This document shows, piece by piece, positions 46,175-56,267 of a DNA stretch of 64,000 bases (the stretch's first letter is position 1; the number at the start of each line of letters is the position of its first letter). The notes beneath the pieces are model-generated. The model was not told where the DNA came from. It worked only from the letters and a program-made list of their open reading frames with translations, and made no database searches. The position numbers and the translations under genes were made by a program. The DNA is from Xiphydria camelus (lineage: Eukaryota > Arthropoda > Insecta > Hymenoptera > Xiphydriidae). The stretch spans positions 4,226,001 to 4,290,000 of the forward strand of contig OY783195.1 of NCBI GenBank assembly GCA_963678675.1. Direction: 5' to 3'.

Positions 46175-46893
46175 AAAAGGTTCGTATTCAAATAAACTTT
46201 TCTCCAGGTGCAAGCAGATATTCATATATCGCGGTGAAGCTCGCCGATCGAATAATTCATCGCGTACAATTCCAGAAGAGCGAAAGCTGCAATCGTCTTC
46301 CACGATTCAGAGACGCACGCAAACATTTACACACGTATGTATACCCGGTCGCGTTAGTTCCGCACGGAACGGACGCAGGCGCGGTGTACGAGAGACCGAA
46401 AGACTGTAAAAATTCTGCGTTTAATAATTAAAATGCTTAGGGGTTAGAAAGCGTGATGAATGACGTTGCGCCGTATACGGCGGGCCCCGGCCGCGCGGAG
46501 AGCGCCGGAGAACTCTATTAATTATCAGATGACACAAAATCCATTACCCGCGACGAGAAACGACGCGAAGGTCCTGGCTGGAACAGTCTCATTCGGGCAC
46601 CATTAGGAGCGAGCGGCGCTCGCCTTTTGTTCTTGCTCCGGCCGCGCGTGCAAAACAAAGCTAATTATTCCGGGGGCGAGAGAACGAAAAAGAGCCCGCA
46701 CGGGTGTCGAGAGGGCGTGTGCTACCGTCGAAACGGTTTTCTGGCGTCGCGGACGGCCGCGGGTGCCTTCCGTATACGCGGAATCGTGGGAAACGTTGGC
46801 CCTCGCCTTATCGATCGTTCTATCATTCACGAATCTATCACCGAGATCAAAGTTCACCGCGTGCGACTTATCCGTACGACCGTATGCGTATAC
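46175..46893. other. Unique DNA
   Basis: Frames 46603-46917 (minus) and 46627-46977 (plus) oppose; no support. Confidence 0.35.
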
Positions 46894-47018
46894 ACACTGA
46901 GAGATAAATTTATACACTTTTTGTTATATTTGGTTCAACTGATCAGTATTTTTGTTAGAATAATTAAAGGTGTTTAACCAGATGGATTTCGTCGTTGACC
47001 TAATTATTTTCCTCGGCG
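46894..47018. repeat. Family C MITE (copy C6), internally deleted
   Basis: TA|CACTGAGAGATAAATTTATACACTTTTTG, TTGGTTCAACTGATCAGTATTTTTGTTAGAATAATTAAAGG, AACCAGATGGATTTCGTCGTTGACCTAATTATTTTCCTCGGCG. Confidence 0.75.
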
Positions 47019-47020
47019 CA

Positions 47021-47353
47021 ACGAAGGTATTCTTGAATCAAGAATCTATAGATATATTTTTCGGCCAAAAATGGGAATTTTTTAAAATTTGTAAGATCGT
47101 ATTCGCTCTTGGTTCAAGACATATTTTTCGATACTACACAGAGACAAATATGGTAGATTTGACTAAATTGGCGGTCACTTGAATTAAATAATTTGGTTGT
47201 AACGACTTGAAATTACTTGACGAAGACGAGCTGTAGTCAAGTCTAGCAAATTATTAGTTCAAGTAAATAAGTCTGTGTTTCCTCGTCCGTGACCGCTAAT
47301 TTAGTCAAATCTCCCACGTTTTTTTCTCAGTGTAGCAATTATTCCCTTCAGTG
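47021..47353. repeat. Family E MITE (copy E8), interrupted by F5
   Basis: Left fragment (GGTATTCTTGAATCAAGAATCTATAGATATATTTTTCGGCC...TATTTTTCGATACTA) continues after F5 as TAGCAATTATTCCCTTCAGTG, the E right end. Confidence 0.75.
47137..47332. repeat. Family F MITE (copy F5), nested in E8 with TA duplication
   Basis: TA|CACAGAGACAAATATGGTAGATTTGACTAAATTGGCGGTCAC...GTGACCGCTAATTTAGTCAAATCTCCCACGTTTTTTTCTCAGTG|TA. Host E sequence reads ...GATACTAGCAATTATT when the element and one TA are set aside. Confidence 0.92.
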
Positions 47354-47387
47354 GTCTACCGCGACAATTTGGGCCAAAAGCTCGTAC

Positions 47388-47565
47388 CCTGCGAGAGAAA
47401 AGTAAATTTTACTAAATCGGCAGTTACGCGTTGCTCCGGCTGATAAATTTGGTTGTAACGGTTAACGGCTACTTGAAGGAAACAGGCTGTAGTCCATTCG
47501 AATCAATTATCAGTCCGAGTAAATAAACCTGCATTATCGAAAATATACCATTTTTTCTCTCAGTG
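47388..47565. repeat. Family F MITE (copy F6)
   Basis: GCGAGAGAAAAGTAAATTTTACTAAATCGGCAGTTACG...GGCTGTAGTCCATTCGAATCAATTATC...TTTTTTCTCTCAGTG. The second half is shortened (the GGGGAATGCAGATC mirror is missing). Confidence 0.75.
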
Positions 47566-48187
47566 GATAAATGACACGACATCTCGTTAACACCATTTTC
47601 TTAACAACCCGCGAGATGTAGGAAGTGGTGCCTGCCCTTGTCCCCAGCATCCCGCTGTCAGCAATACCGGCAACGGTAGTGGTACTAGCCTTCTCATCTT
47701 CGCGCGCGTACTTTCATCCTACGTCCGGCCGCGGCAGTTAAACGTACGCGCGCGTAAGAATAATAATTATTCGTAAGTATAGGCCCCTGCGAATGGCGGC
47801 AGCGGTGTCTTTGACGCGGCAGTTCCGTATTTGCCCGTGAGTCCCATTCCCACGACGAACGCTTCAATTAAATAAACAGTCCGGAGCCGATGCGTAAAAT
47901 TTTATTTTGCATATTAATTTCATAAGCCGACAGTGGCGTGGGTACAGCCCCGCCGCTGCGTCTTCCGTCCTTCCAGAGAAGCCCTTTGGACTTATTATTT
48001 TTTTTTTTTCATCACGAAGCGACGATCCGTCGACGGAACGTCGTTAATATCGCGCGTCCACGCGTGACTTCTTTTCTTATGTATTCTGCGAAACGAGTGG
48101 TTTCGAAATTCTCTTTTTCTCGGCGGATAACGTCGATCGAGTATATTTCGCGCGCGTGGGGCCCAGTCAGAAATTAAGCTTGAGGGA
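47566..48187. other. Unique DNA
   Basis: No recognised element; short T run at 47998-48009. Confidence 0.35.
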
Positions 48188-48189
48188 TA

Positions 48190-48489
48190 CACTGAGAAAA
48201 GAATTCGATGAATTTAATCAAAATCTTTTGGCGACTATGACCAAACTGTTTGGTAAAATATGGATCATCCATCTGTGTTTGGTTAAACTGATGACTTTTC
48301 GGTGAGAATAATTTGACATTTGGTTAGAATTACTAAATATTTCGTTCGTTAAACGTTGTTATTAGTTAAATTGATCAAGTTTTAGTACGAACAATTAAAC
48401 ATTTGGTTGGAATGACGAAATATTTGGTTCAACTAACGCGTTTCTAACTAGATGCGTTTTGTCATTTTAACCTAATTATTTTTCTCAGT
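48190..48489. repeat. Family C MITE (copy C7), the longest C copy
   Basis: TA|CACTGAGAAAAGAATTCGATGAATTTAATCAAAATC...GGTAAAATATGGATCATCCATCTGTGTTTGGTTAAACTGATG, several TTNGGTTNGAATNACTAAA units, CTAGATGCGTTTTGTCATTTTAACCTAATTATTTTTCTCAGTA. Confidence 0.85.
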
Positions 48490-49631
48490 ATACGATATCA
48501 CAGTACGAATATATGAAAGCGCGCGCGAGACGTACACGACGTATTAAAAAATTTCTTCTCGATTTCATTCCAATTAGCGAGCGACAACGTTGTACGATGC
48601 TTTTCTCACGCTACGTCGATACGCCGAATGGTTCTGCGATCGCAGGCATTCGCCAGACGACGAATCGCTGCGCCGTGCATATTGCCGGATACGTTCTACT
48701 CGTAATTGCAATCGATTCGTTCGTGAACGAGGAAATTTGTTCCCGCTGCGCGCGACTCTGACGGGGAAAGAATAAATAATAGTAAGAAATCGATACACCC
48801 CGTTCACGCTCGATTCCCTCGATTTCTGTCGACGTCACTATCGGAATTTGTGGAGCAAAGGCAGGGGCGCGGAATCCTCGGAGAGGGTGTCGCGATCGAG
48901 ATCCAAATGAGCTTTGGGTCTCGGGAAGGACTGAAGAAAAATAGTAGAAAAACAAAAACTCTCTGATCGCGGCCCGTTGCAAATTTTCAACCCCCTCGAT
49001 ATTCGTGATCATCGAGCAACTCTCGCCATTTGGCAATCTCCCCGAGTGACTTCCGGTTCTCGAGAGGAGGTCCGTAACAGCAATTTCATTCGTCGTCGTT
49101 CGAAAACCTCGGCGGTCGCGGAAGTGCCTCTCTACGCCAATGCGACGCGAGCCTAGCCGAGGCCACCTCGTAGCGACGATAGCTGTCAGTCATTTCTGCC
49201 TAACTACTCATAACTCGAACGCTTTATACCGAATTGAGCGGCCGGGAGCCAGATAAAATTTCATATTTACGAGCTGGGCCCCGTCCGCGTCCGAATCTGA
49301 TTTTCATATAGAGGACCTCCGCAGCCGGGCTCGTGTCAATCAGCCTCTCGTCGCTCCTCCGCACCGGCGGGTCTCTCGACCACTTTTAATTGCCGAGATC
49401 CCTTCCGTGACGCCCGTACGACCGCTGGCAATAACGCAGCGGTGCGCATCGTTCGTACGTAAATGGTTTGAGCGATTCGACGCATATAGCGGTACCGGGG
49501 ATTTCCATAATTAAAAATAAATGTTAACCACTGAGCGGTTGGATCGCCTGGCTGGAAGAGAGCTTGCTCGTTGTGTCGTGAAACGGGGGGGGGGGGGGGG
49601 GGGCGATTTCGGCTATGCGTATAGCGAATTC
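48490..49631. other. Unique DNA upstream of the ss exon
   Basis: Contains 19 consecutive G at 49585-49603. A frame on the minus strand (48611-49036) is unsupported. No exon resembling the Ss N-terminus (basic run ending Asn-Gly-Lys-Ser) found. Confidence 0.4.
49585..49603. repeat. Poly-G tract, 19 bases
   Basis: Uninterrupted G on the plus strand, 500 bp before the exon. True length is uncertain because such runs are error-prone in sequencing. Confidence 0.85.
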
Positions 49632-49633
49632 TA

Positions 49634-49897
49634 CAGTGAGAAAAATAGCTTGGTCAATTTTACCAAAATTCTGAAGATGATCAAACCGTTTGGTGAAATA
49701 TGGATCCTCCGTCTGTGTTTCGTTAAATCGACCACTTTTTGGTTAGAATAATGGAATGTTTGGTTGGAACAATTAAACATTTTACTACGATAACTAAATA
49801 TTTAACTTAATTAAACTGACCAGTACTGCGGTTGGAATAATTATACGAATTTAATTAGATGCATTTTGTCATTTTAACCTAAAGATTTTTTTAAGTG
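49634..49897. repeat. Family C MITE (copy C8), 205 bp upstream of the ss exon
   Basis: TA|CAGTGAGAAAAATAGCTTGGTCAATTTTACCAAAATTC...GGTGAAATATGGATCCTCCGTCTGTG...TTAGATGCATTTTGTCATTTTAACC...AAGTG|TA. TA on both sides. Confidence 0.85.
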
Positions 49898-50086
49898 TAG
49901 TAATGTGATGATTAAAAGTAAGAATAATAATGCGTTTATCGCTTCGGAATCCAATTTTGTAAAGTGTATCGATTGATTATTCGTATGTAGGGTCACCGTG
50001 GATGATAAAACGAACCCGATCAATATATATGTAGATGTATTTAGAAAAATAAATTTTATTTCGATATATGAACTACATGATGACGT

Positions 50087-50102
50087 ATTTCGTTAATTTC
50101 AG
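50087..50102 (+). other. Splice acceptor of the ss bHLH exon
   Basis: The stretch ttcgttaatttcag is T-rich and ends in AG at 50101-50102, directly before the conserved reading frame. The family alignment (Leu-Lys-Pro-Pro start of this block) places the exon edge here, and the resulting phase (one base of a split Ser codon) agrees with the fly protein. Confidence 0.85.
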
Positions 50103-50293
50103 TTTGAAGCCACCCCAGAAGGACGGGGTGACGAAGTCGAACCCCAGCAAGAGGCATCGCGAGCGTCTAAACGCGGAATTGGACACGCTCGCGTCGTTGC
50201 TACCCTTCGAACAAAATATCCTGAGTAAGCTGGACCGGCTCAGCATCCTCAGGCTCAGCGTCAGCTATCTGCGGACGAAGAGCTACTTCCAGG
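50103..50293 (+). CDS. ss: spineless / aryl hydrocarbon receptor orthologue, bHLH exon (partial gene)
   Basis: Internal exon of the bHLH-PAS transcription factor Spineless, the insect AHR, which dimerises in the nucleus with Tango/ARNT on GCGTG-type sites and patterns antenna, distal leg, bristles and photoreceptor subtypes. Seen: the exon opens with the last base of a split codon (a Ser if the previous exon ends in AG) and encodes 63 residues. Residues 11-22 ([12 protein letters not shown]) are the AHR-type basic region with the NPSKRHR signature; about 22-35 form helix 1 (ends LLPF); 36-44 the loop (EQNILSKLD); 45-63 helix 2 (ends [10 protein letters not shown]). The family's helix-2 residues are all present and nothing is broken. 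The reading frame is open back to an ATG at 50068, but that ATG lies in the intron, before the acceptor, and is not a start. The exon ends with one base of the next codon (phase 1), consistent with a following Val in fly Ss. Neither the short exon ending in a basic run and Lys-Ser nor the PAS exons are in the window, so both flanking introns are large. Recognition is from memory of AHR/Ss sequences; confidence in the family is very high. Confidence 0.96.
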
Positions 50294-50300
50294 GTGAGAA
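50294..50300 (+). other. Splice donor of the ss bHLH exon
   Basis: The sequence CAGG|GTGAGAA puts a strong GTGAG donor immediately after the conserved Tyr-Phe-Gln. Reading past it gives residues unlike any AHR and soon a stop (near 50317), so the coding sequence must be spliced here. Confidence 0.88.
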
Positions 50301-50381
50301 ATTGAGACTTTTACTTTAATACAGAATTGAGGAAGATTCCCGAGCTGTCATTTTATCATCGAAATTAGAGCATTTTTTCAC

Positions 50382-50604
50382 ATACCATATGAGGTGAAAC
50401 TTATTCACCAGGAAAGAAACTTCAATCGCCATTATCTCATTATCTATGAGCTTTTGGCTCATACTCGTCTAATACTTTTTTGAAGCTTACATTTCAATCT
50501 ACAATAAAGTTTTATATCGATATAGGCCGAAAGTTCCTAAATAATGAGATAATGGCGATTTAATTTTCTTTCCTGGCGAGCAAGTTTAGCCTCTTATATG
50601 GTAT
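50382..50604. repeat. Family A palindromic MITE (copy A3), just after the ss donor
   Basis: ATACCATATGAGGTGAAACTTATTCACCAGGAAAGAAACTTCAATCGCCATTATCTCATTA, mirrored at the right and ending GCAAGTTTAGCCTCTTATATGGTAT. Starts 88 bp after the donor GT, so it is transcribed in the ss intron. Confidence 0.9.
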
Positions 50605-51126
50605 ATGTACACGTTGGCGTTCATCATTTCACCCTCATCCATTTCTTCGTGATCTCTCAATAACGACGATATACAAAGGTAGCCCAAGATATATATCGTA
50701 CCTTCATTGGCATCCGTGAAAAGCCGTACACGCATACTTCCCTCGCCCGTACGAGAATCCGATTTAAACGGGCTCTCTTCGGATCACGCTTTTGCGCCGT
50801 TGATCGCGAATGCTGCTCTCGCGAGTTTTCCTTGGCAGCACGCGACATACTCGTTACACCCCGGGAGACAATGCGTCCGCAGAAGACAATGCTGCATACA
50901 CGCCCCACTCCGAACCGCAACCGGAATTGCGACCGTGTACCTTCTTCCTCGCTTCGTTCACCCTCCAAGAAAACTGACAATAGGCACTTTGCAAAGCCTC
51001 CGGAAAACTGAGGTAAACGACCCGTCCTTCTCGTTCTTCCGCGAAGAATTCGAAGGCGAAATCCCTTTTTGATCATTTTTCGCGTAATTATCGTATACTC
51101 GTCGATACGATAATTAAACGGAAGTG
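50605..51126. other. Unique intronic DNA with a hairpin
   Basis: Perfect 11-bp hairpin AATTATCGTAT...ATACGATAATT at 51086-51115. Opposed frames 50657-51076 unsupported; none resembles the PAS-A exon. Confidence 0.4.
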
Positions 51127-51371
51127 CACTGAGAGAACAGTTTATTTATAATTAATATACGTAAATTTGATTATGGCGAGAGAAATATTTCTTTGTGCCA
51201 AGTAAATATTCGTTAGCTAGTAATTGTTCTCATTTCTGTTTAAATAAAAAAAATATATCATTCTAATAATTAGGTAGGTAACATTTATTTACTTGGGGCC
51301 GACGAAATATTCCTTTTGCCATAATCAAGTAGTATACATTTATTAACTACAAATAAACTCTCCTCTCGGTA
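51127..51371. repeat. Family D MITE (copy D7)
   Basis: CACTGAGAGAACAGTTTATTTATAATTAATATACG...TTTATTAACTACAAATAAACTCTCCTCTCGGTA. Confidence 0.75.
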
Positions 51372-52256
51372 TGGTTTGAAAAGATCGCATATATCAGGCG
51401 GTCGTGATATATCTCGTATTATCAAGAGAAAAAGTCGGAACGTTCTTTTTCTCTTCATAAGAAAGATCGTCATTAATTTGTCCCTGTAATAAAAGAAAAC
51501 GAATCAAGGCAACTTTAACAAAAAAAAGAAATTTCCCGTTCGCGGGGGTGCAACGAGACGCGTCCCCGCGAAAAAGAAAGCGATCGAGAAGTCGGGCCAC
51601 TTTCGAAGCGGGAAAAGGCGTCGCCCGTAGCGAGCGAGAACAAGAAAAGGAAAGAGGCCGGAGGGTTGAAGCGGGGTCGAGGAGGGGAGTCAGATTAGAG
51701 ATATCGGCAATAGCGTATGCAAGCCAAAGCCCCCGAGCCACGAATCCGGATTGAAGCTGCGAGGCAAGTTGCGAGGCTGCGAACCCCACGTCCGTATCGC
51801 GCATCTCGCAGTATATCACCGGGCACGAGGTTGCCCCCGCTTAGTACACGAGAAACGGCAGCAAACGGTAGCAGCGGAGGCGCATTGTTCACACCGTTTT
51901 AATAGGTATTCATTGTCGGGCCACGGATCTTTTCGAGGAGTCTCCCAAGAGTGTCGCGCGATGCCCCGATATACCCGAGGGTCTTCCTCTCTTCGTGCGC
52001 CCCCTCGCCCTCTTTTGCCCCTCTCGTACACTCGCCGCGGTGTCCCCGTGTCGAGGCTGCCTCGCGATTTCCGACGTCCTTTCGGACGCCTCGCTTATTT
52101 CGAATATTTGTTGGATGAATGCTTTGAAATGGATAAATCGCTCTCTCATACTGGTACATTCGAATCAATTATTATAGTTTGCAGCATTTTTCAAAGCATG
52201 GTCAAAGACCAGTTTTTTTCAAGTTCTCCAGATATCGCTCGGTCGAGCGACGCGTG
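51372..52256. other. Unique intronic DNA
   Basis: Frames on both strands (51394-51819, 51751-52275) are GC-driven; none resembles AHR PAS sequence. Confidence 0.35.
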
Positions 52257-52522
52257 CACGGAGGAAAAAAATTAGTCGGATCTACTGAAAATTACTGGAG
52301 GGGTCGCGAGTAATTATTTATTTGTATCAATGTCATTATAATATTTTAACACATCAATCAGATATCTCTTTCTTACAATCATGCGAAGTAGTATTTGATT
52401 GCAAGGAGGAAATATCTAATTGATGTGAACAAGGGTTGAATTGATCTAAATAAATAATTACTGGCGATTCCGCGGGTAAAATTTTTGGTATAATAGATCC
52501 ACCTAAATCCTTTTCTTTGCGT
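52257..52522. repeat. Family H MITE (copy H2)
   Basis: CACGGAGGAAAAAAATTAGTCGGATCTACTGAAAATTACTGGAGGGGTCGCGAGTAATTATTTATTTG...AATAAATAATTACTGGCGATTCCGCG...AATCCTTTTCTTTGCG followed by TA. Confidence 0.75.
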
Positions 52523-52524
52523 AG

Positions 52525-53438
52525 GGGTCCATACTCTCGTCTTCTCGCTCAAAAGTCATTGATCCCGTCTGCAGAAAAACCCGATAAATCGCCCCGCAAA
52601 ATGATTCCCGCGAACGTTAAGTCCCGACCTTTTATTTAAATGGAGCGAAAATAAACTGGAAACAAAATTCATTCAGAACATCCGAACGGGACTCGAAAAA
52701 GAAATACGACGGAAAGCGATTCCTAATGCCGGCGGAGGGAGCGCGAAGGAGAAAGGGGCCTCTCTATCCTCGCTTTGCTATGTAAATTAATTAGACCCTC
52801 GGTATAGCGGGGCGCGCTGATTTTTCAACGGAGGCGCGTGGTTGCGAGGACCCTCTTCTCTCGCGTGGTCCACGCGGAGAGAGGTGTCCGTCGGAGGAGG
52901 GATGTAGCGCGGGAAGAGGTGTTGTGTACAGAGGAGGAGGATGAGAGAAAGAGGACCGGGTGTCGAAGAGGTGGTGTGAAGCCAAGAGGTGCCTCCGGTC
53001 CTACGGGCTCTCGCAGATAGCAGATCTCGGAGGCTGCTCCGGCTGCCCTCTCCCGCGCCGTCCCACAGTCCATTCTTTGCGCGACCCACCGGCCGTGCGA
53101 GCGAATCTTAGCAATTAACCGATGCCACTTAGTCTTATTATTGCCAGTGCCACTGTCGTCCTTGGTCGTTTGCGCCACCACGTTCGCGTTTTTCACCCCG
53201 TCGCTTCGTTTCCCCCTCTCGTCTCGCGGTCGAGATGCCAGATAACGTTACAGGGTATATATATGTATATGAAGGTACACGGCTGTAGCGTGTGTGGGAG
53301 TCGCGGTGGCCGATTGGGGTACGTTACATACGTCGACGCCTGTTGTACTTGGGCTACGGTCGAAGGGAGGGGGAGGAAATTTCGTCGGTTTTCGTCAGAG
53401 AGAAGCGTTATTTCGTTCATTTCGGGGAAAGTTTTGGA
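52525..53438. other. Unique intronic DNA
   Basis: No recognised element. Minus-strand frames 52787-53196 overlap each other and are unsupported. Confidence 0.35.
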
Positions 53439-53652
53439 TGCATCGAAAGAAAGAAATGCGATTACGATGACTATTTTGGACTCGACTACTCAAGTTTGGT
53501 AATTAGCGCTAGCTTTTACAGTTGTAACTATTTTTAGTTACCGGAACGAAAGAGTTATTGCGATAACTACATAAAACTGGTGCTGATTACAAAACAGTTG
53601 AGTCCAAAATAGTTATCACGATTATATAATACTACTTTTCTTTTCTCAGTGT
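53439..53652. repeat. Element P, palindromic MITE
   Basis: GACTATTTTGGACTCGACTACTCAAG...TTAGCGCTAGC... mirrored by GGTGCTGATTACAAAACAGTTGAGTCCAAAATAGTTATC; right terminus CTTTTCTTTTCTCAGTG. Confidence 0.65.
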
Positions 53653-53876
53653 TGGACGTATTTAGAGAAGGGGATGGAGTCTCCGCGTTTCGTGATTCGG
53701 GATGTTTTTATCGGGGACTCGATTAAACGGCTTTTTCAGCATCGATGTTAAGTGAGCGATAAAATTATAGAAGCATACAGTGGTATCCACGCGTGACTTT
53801 TATTTCAAATCCGTCGACATACGTGGTTTACGATAATCGCGTGCAATCATTTCGAGTTTTTATAGGACGTCAATAC

Positions 53877-54059
53877 CGTCAACGAACTGCAGCATCCTCG
53901 GCTGGACCAGTGCCACTTCTCACGCGATTATCTCGTTACTTGTGAAGTTTCAATCAATATCGTTGCATATCACTGATTAAAACTTCACGGATATACTTAA
54001 CGAGATAGTCGCGTGAGAAGTGGCAGCGGTCCAATTGAGGATGCTGCAGTTCGTTGACG
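53877..54059. repeat. Element O, 183-bp near-perfect palindrome
   Basis: Left arm CGTCAACGAACTGCAGCATCCTC...TGCCACTTCTCACGCGA.TATCTCGTTA; the right arm is the same in reverse with about six differences over 62 bp. The spacer carries a shorter inner pair (GTGAAGTTT.AATCA / TGATTAAAACTTCAC). Confidence 0.85.
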
Positions 54060-55990
54060 CGTATCGTTATTCTATATGCAGCTTGAGAGAGCTTAATCGA
54101 ACTTCGAGTTCTTCCTTCCGAAGCGTATAAGCGATCGTATCGCGCGTTTAGAAATCGTTTAAATGGGAGAGATAATTTTTGTATGGCTCTATCGAGGACC
54201 CTCTTCGGGTAACAGAAGAAGTAGGAAGTTCAGGGGTAAACGAAGGATCATGCAGCAAAGCATAACGAGAATACAACGCCATCGCTTTATACGATACAGC
54301 GATGAAGCAACAGTGAAGCAATAATGAAGCAATTTGGATATAAAGGGCGATATTTGATAGTCGACGATTCGTCGTTAACGTTTCGCTGCTCCGCGCGCGA
54401 TCGTAACGCGCTCGTCTTATCTTGCGTTGCATCTTCGTTATAAGTGTCCATCTCGCCTGCGCACTACACTTCTCGGTTCCTTCAACGTAGCACGAGGTGG
54501 ACTTTGTGATCTCCCATATAAACCCCGTGTGACTCTATATGTCCTGATTTTGAAACCATGCAATATTTAATCACCTTGTGTCTCAAATTGACTCGAAATG
54601 TCGAATCAACCCCCGATTCTTCGATCTATCCGCAAAAATGTCTGCAGAGTCGATCAAAGTCTCGCGAGATCCCAAAATCTCCCTGTAGAACGTCCGTTGC
54701 ACTCACCGAAAGTGCAGTCTATTAAGTCGGTGCCGCGCGCGCGCGCACACAGGGCGAACGTAATCTAGCGGGTGGAGAAGAAAGGAAGAATCTCTAATGG
54801 TCGCAGGATAAGATCGCCGTTGGACTGTGGCCCAGCCTGGTGGACCATTAATAACGGCTCCGGACTAATTACCTACCGCGCATGCGCATCAAATCCTCAT
54901 TAGACAATTCGTCACCCTCCGATGTTTTAATCGAAACCCACCTCTAATGAATTTACGCGCGGCATCGAGAAACCAAGGAATTCATTATCGTTTTTGCCGG
55001 TGAACTTTGGAGATTTTCCAGGAAGGTCCCCCGTTGGAGGAACGACGATCGGCTCGCGCAACATTTCCCCGTAATCGGTGACCGGTCCCGCGCGTCTTTT
55101 GTCCGTCGCACCCGCACGTACGTCGGACGTGCTCCGTTCTCGTTGACAGCCGGACGACGCACGTGTCCTTATGCGTCATAGGTAATCGGTCACAGTTCGG
55201 GTATTCCGTAAAAGCGGAAAGACTCGGGCACAGTCAACGAACTCTAATCGATTGTTCTCCGATCGCGATTCGCCGTTGCCCCCTTCGTACCTCTGCACGA
55301 TTTTTTCGACCGAGTGGCGATCGAACCACCGGACGCAAGAATGTCTCCGAAGCGCTTATATGCCGGCACTCCGGAAATCGAGTGAAAATTAACACGGCAT
55401 TATTCGGCGTTAATTAGCGCGTTAATTAATTTTTCGTCCGGAGACGTCGCGGCGGGCGTCGCGACAGGGGATAAATTAAACCCGAAGTAACTCCAAATCC
55501 GTCGGCGAGCCTCGGACGCTCCATAAATCGAGCGCTCGATCGGCAGATATAACGCGACCGTAGATACAAGTACCCCGTAAACGTCGAGATCCGTATGTCG
55601 GTTGGGAAGATACGCGAGCCGCGGATATACGATCGCCTCCTCGTTATGCCGCGCTTATTTGCATTTTCCATTCCATCTTCGCACCTGGCAGTGCGGAGAA
55701 CGAGGTCCTGGTTAAATTAGTCGAACTTATACCCGCGCCACGACCGGAAGGACACCGGATTAACGAGGAAGATCGTAAATCGATTAGGGCGCTCCACGTC
55801 ATCGGCCGTGTCTCCGCGCGCTTATTTGTTCACGTATCGCCCTTATCGCGCTTATCGCGGCTCGGTTGTACGTGGACGCTCGTGATGCTTCTCTTTTTTT
55901 GGAGGACTCGAATTCTTTTCAACGATTTCACGGAAATTTCGAACGAATGCGCGAGGTATTTGCGATTTTGTGGGGAGAAGTGGGTAATGT
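54060..55990. other. Unique intronic DNA with homeodomain-like AT clusters
   Basis: A stretch of short TAAT/ATTA words spaced through unique sequence (54840-54955: CATTAATAACGG, GGACTAATTACC, CTCATTAGACAATTC, TCTAATGAATTTAC) looks like an insect enhancer. Small GAAGCAA-type tandem at 54303-54331. Otherwise nothing. Confidence 0.35.
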
Positions 55991-55992
55991 TC

Positions 55993-56255
55993 TCTTACGT
56001 AAAATTGTTGATGTCTCACGTTTCTTTTGAGATATCGATCTGATGACCGATTTTCGTAATCAGCGCAAAAAACAAATATGTAAAAAACAGGGTAGTCGAG
56101 AGTTCGATTTTGGCGAAAAATTGAAGACATCTTCGCAAAAATCAACATTTTTTAAGTTGAACTCTCGAGACCACCCTATCCGATGTATTTTTTCGTTCTT
56201 ATTTCAAAAAGTCTCAAGGGAAACATCGAGGTATCGACTATTAAAAAAAAGAACG
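55993..56255. repeat. Family S palindrome (copy S-a)
   Basis: GATATCGATCTGATGACCGATTTTCGTAATCAGCGCAAAAAAC...GGGTAGTCGAGAGTTCGATTTTGGCGAAAAATTGAAG; mirror GAACTCTCGAGACCACCCTATCCGATGTATTTTTTCG...ACATCGAGGTATCGAC. Confidence 0.65.
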
Positions 56256-56267
56256 TATATTTCTAGC

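Noticed and set aside
50068..50102. ATG 35 bp before the exon as a translation start
   Set aside because: The residues before the acceptor do not match the family, and a T-rich acceptor separates them from the conserved block.
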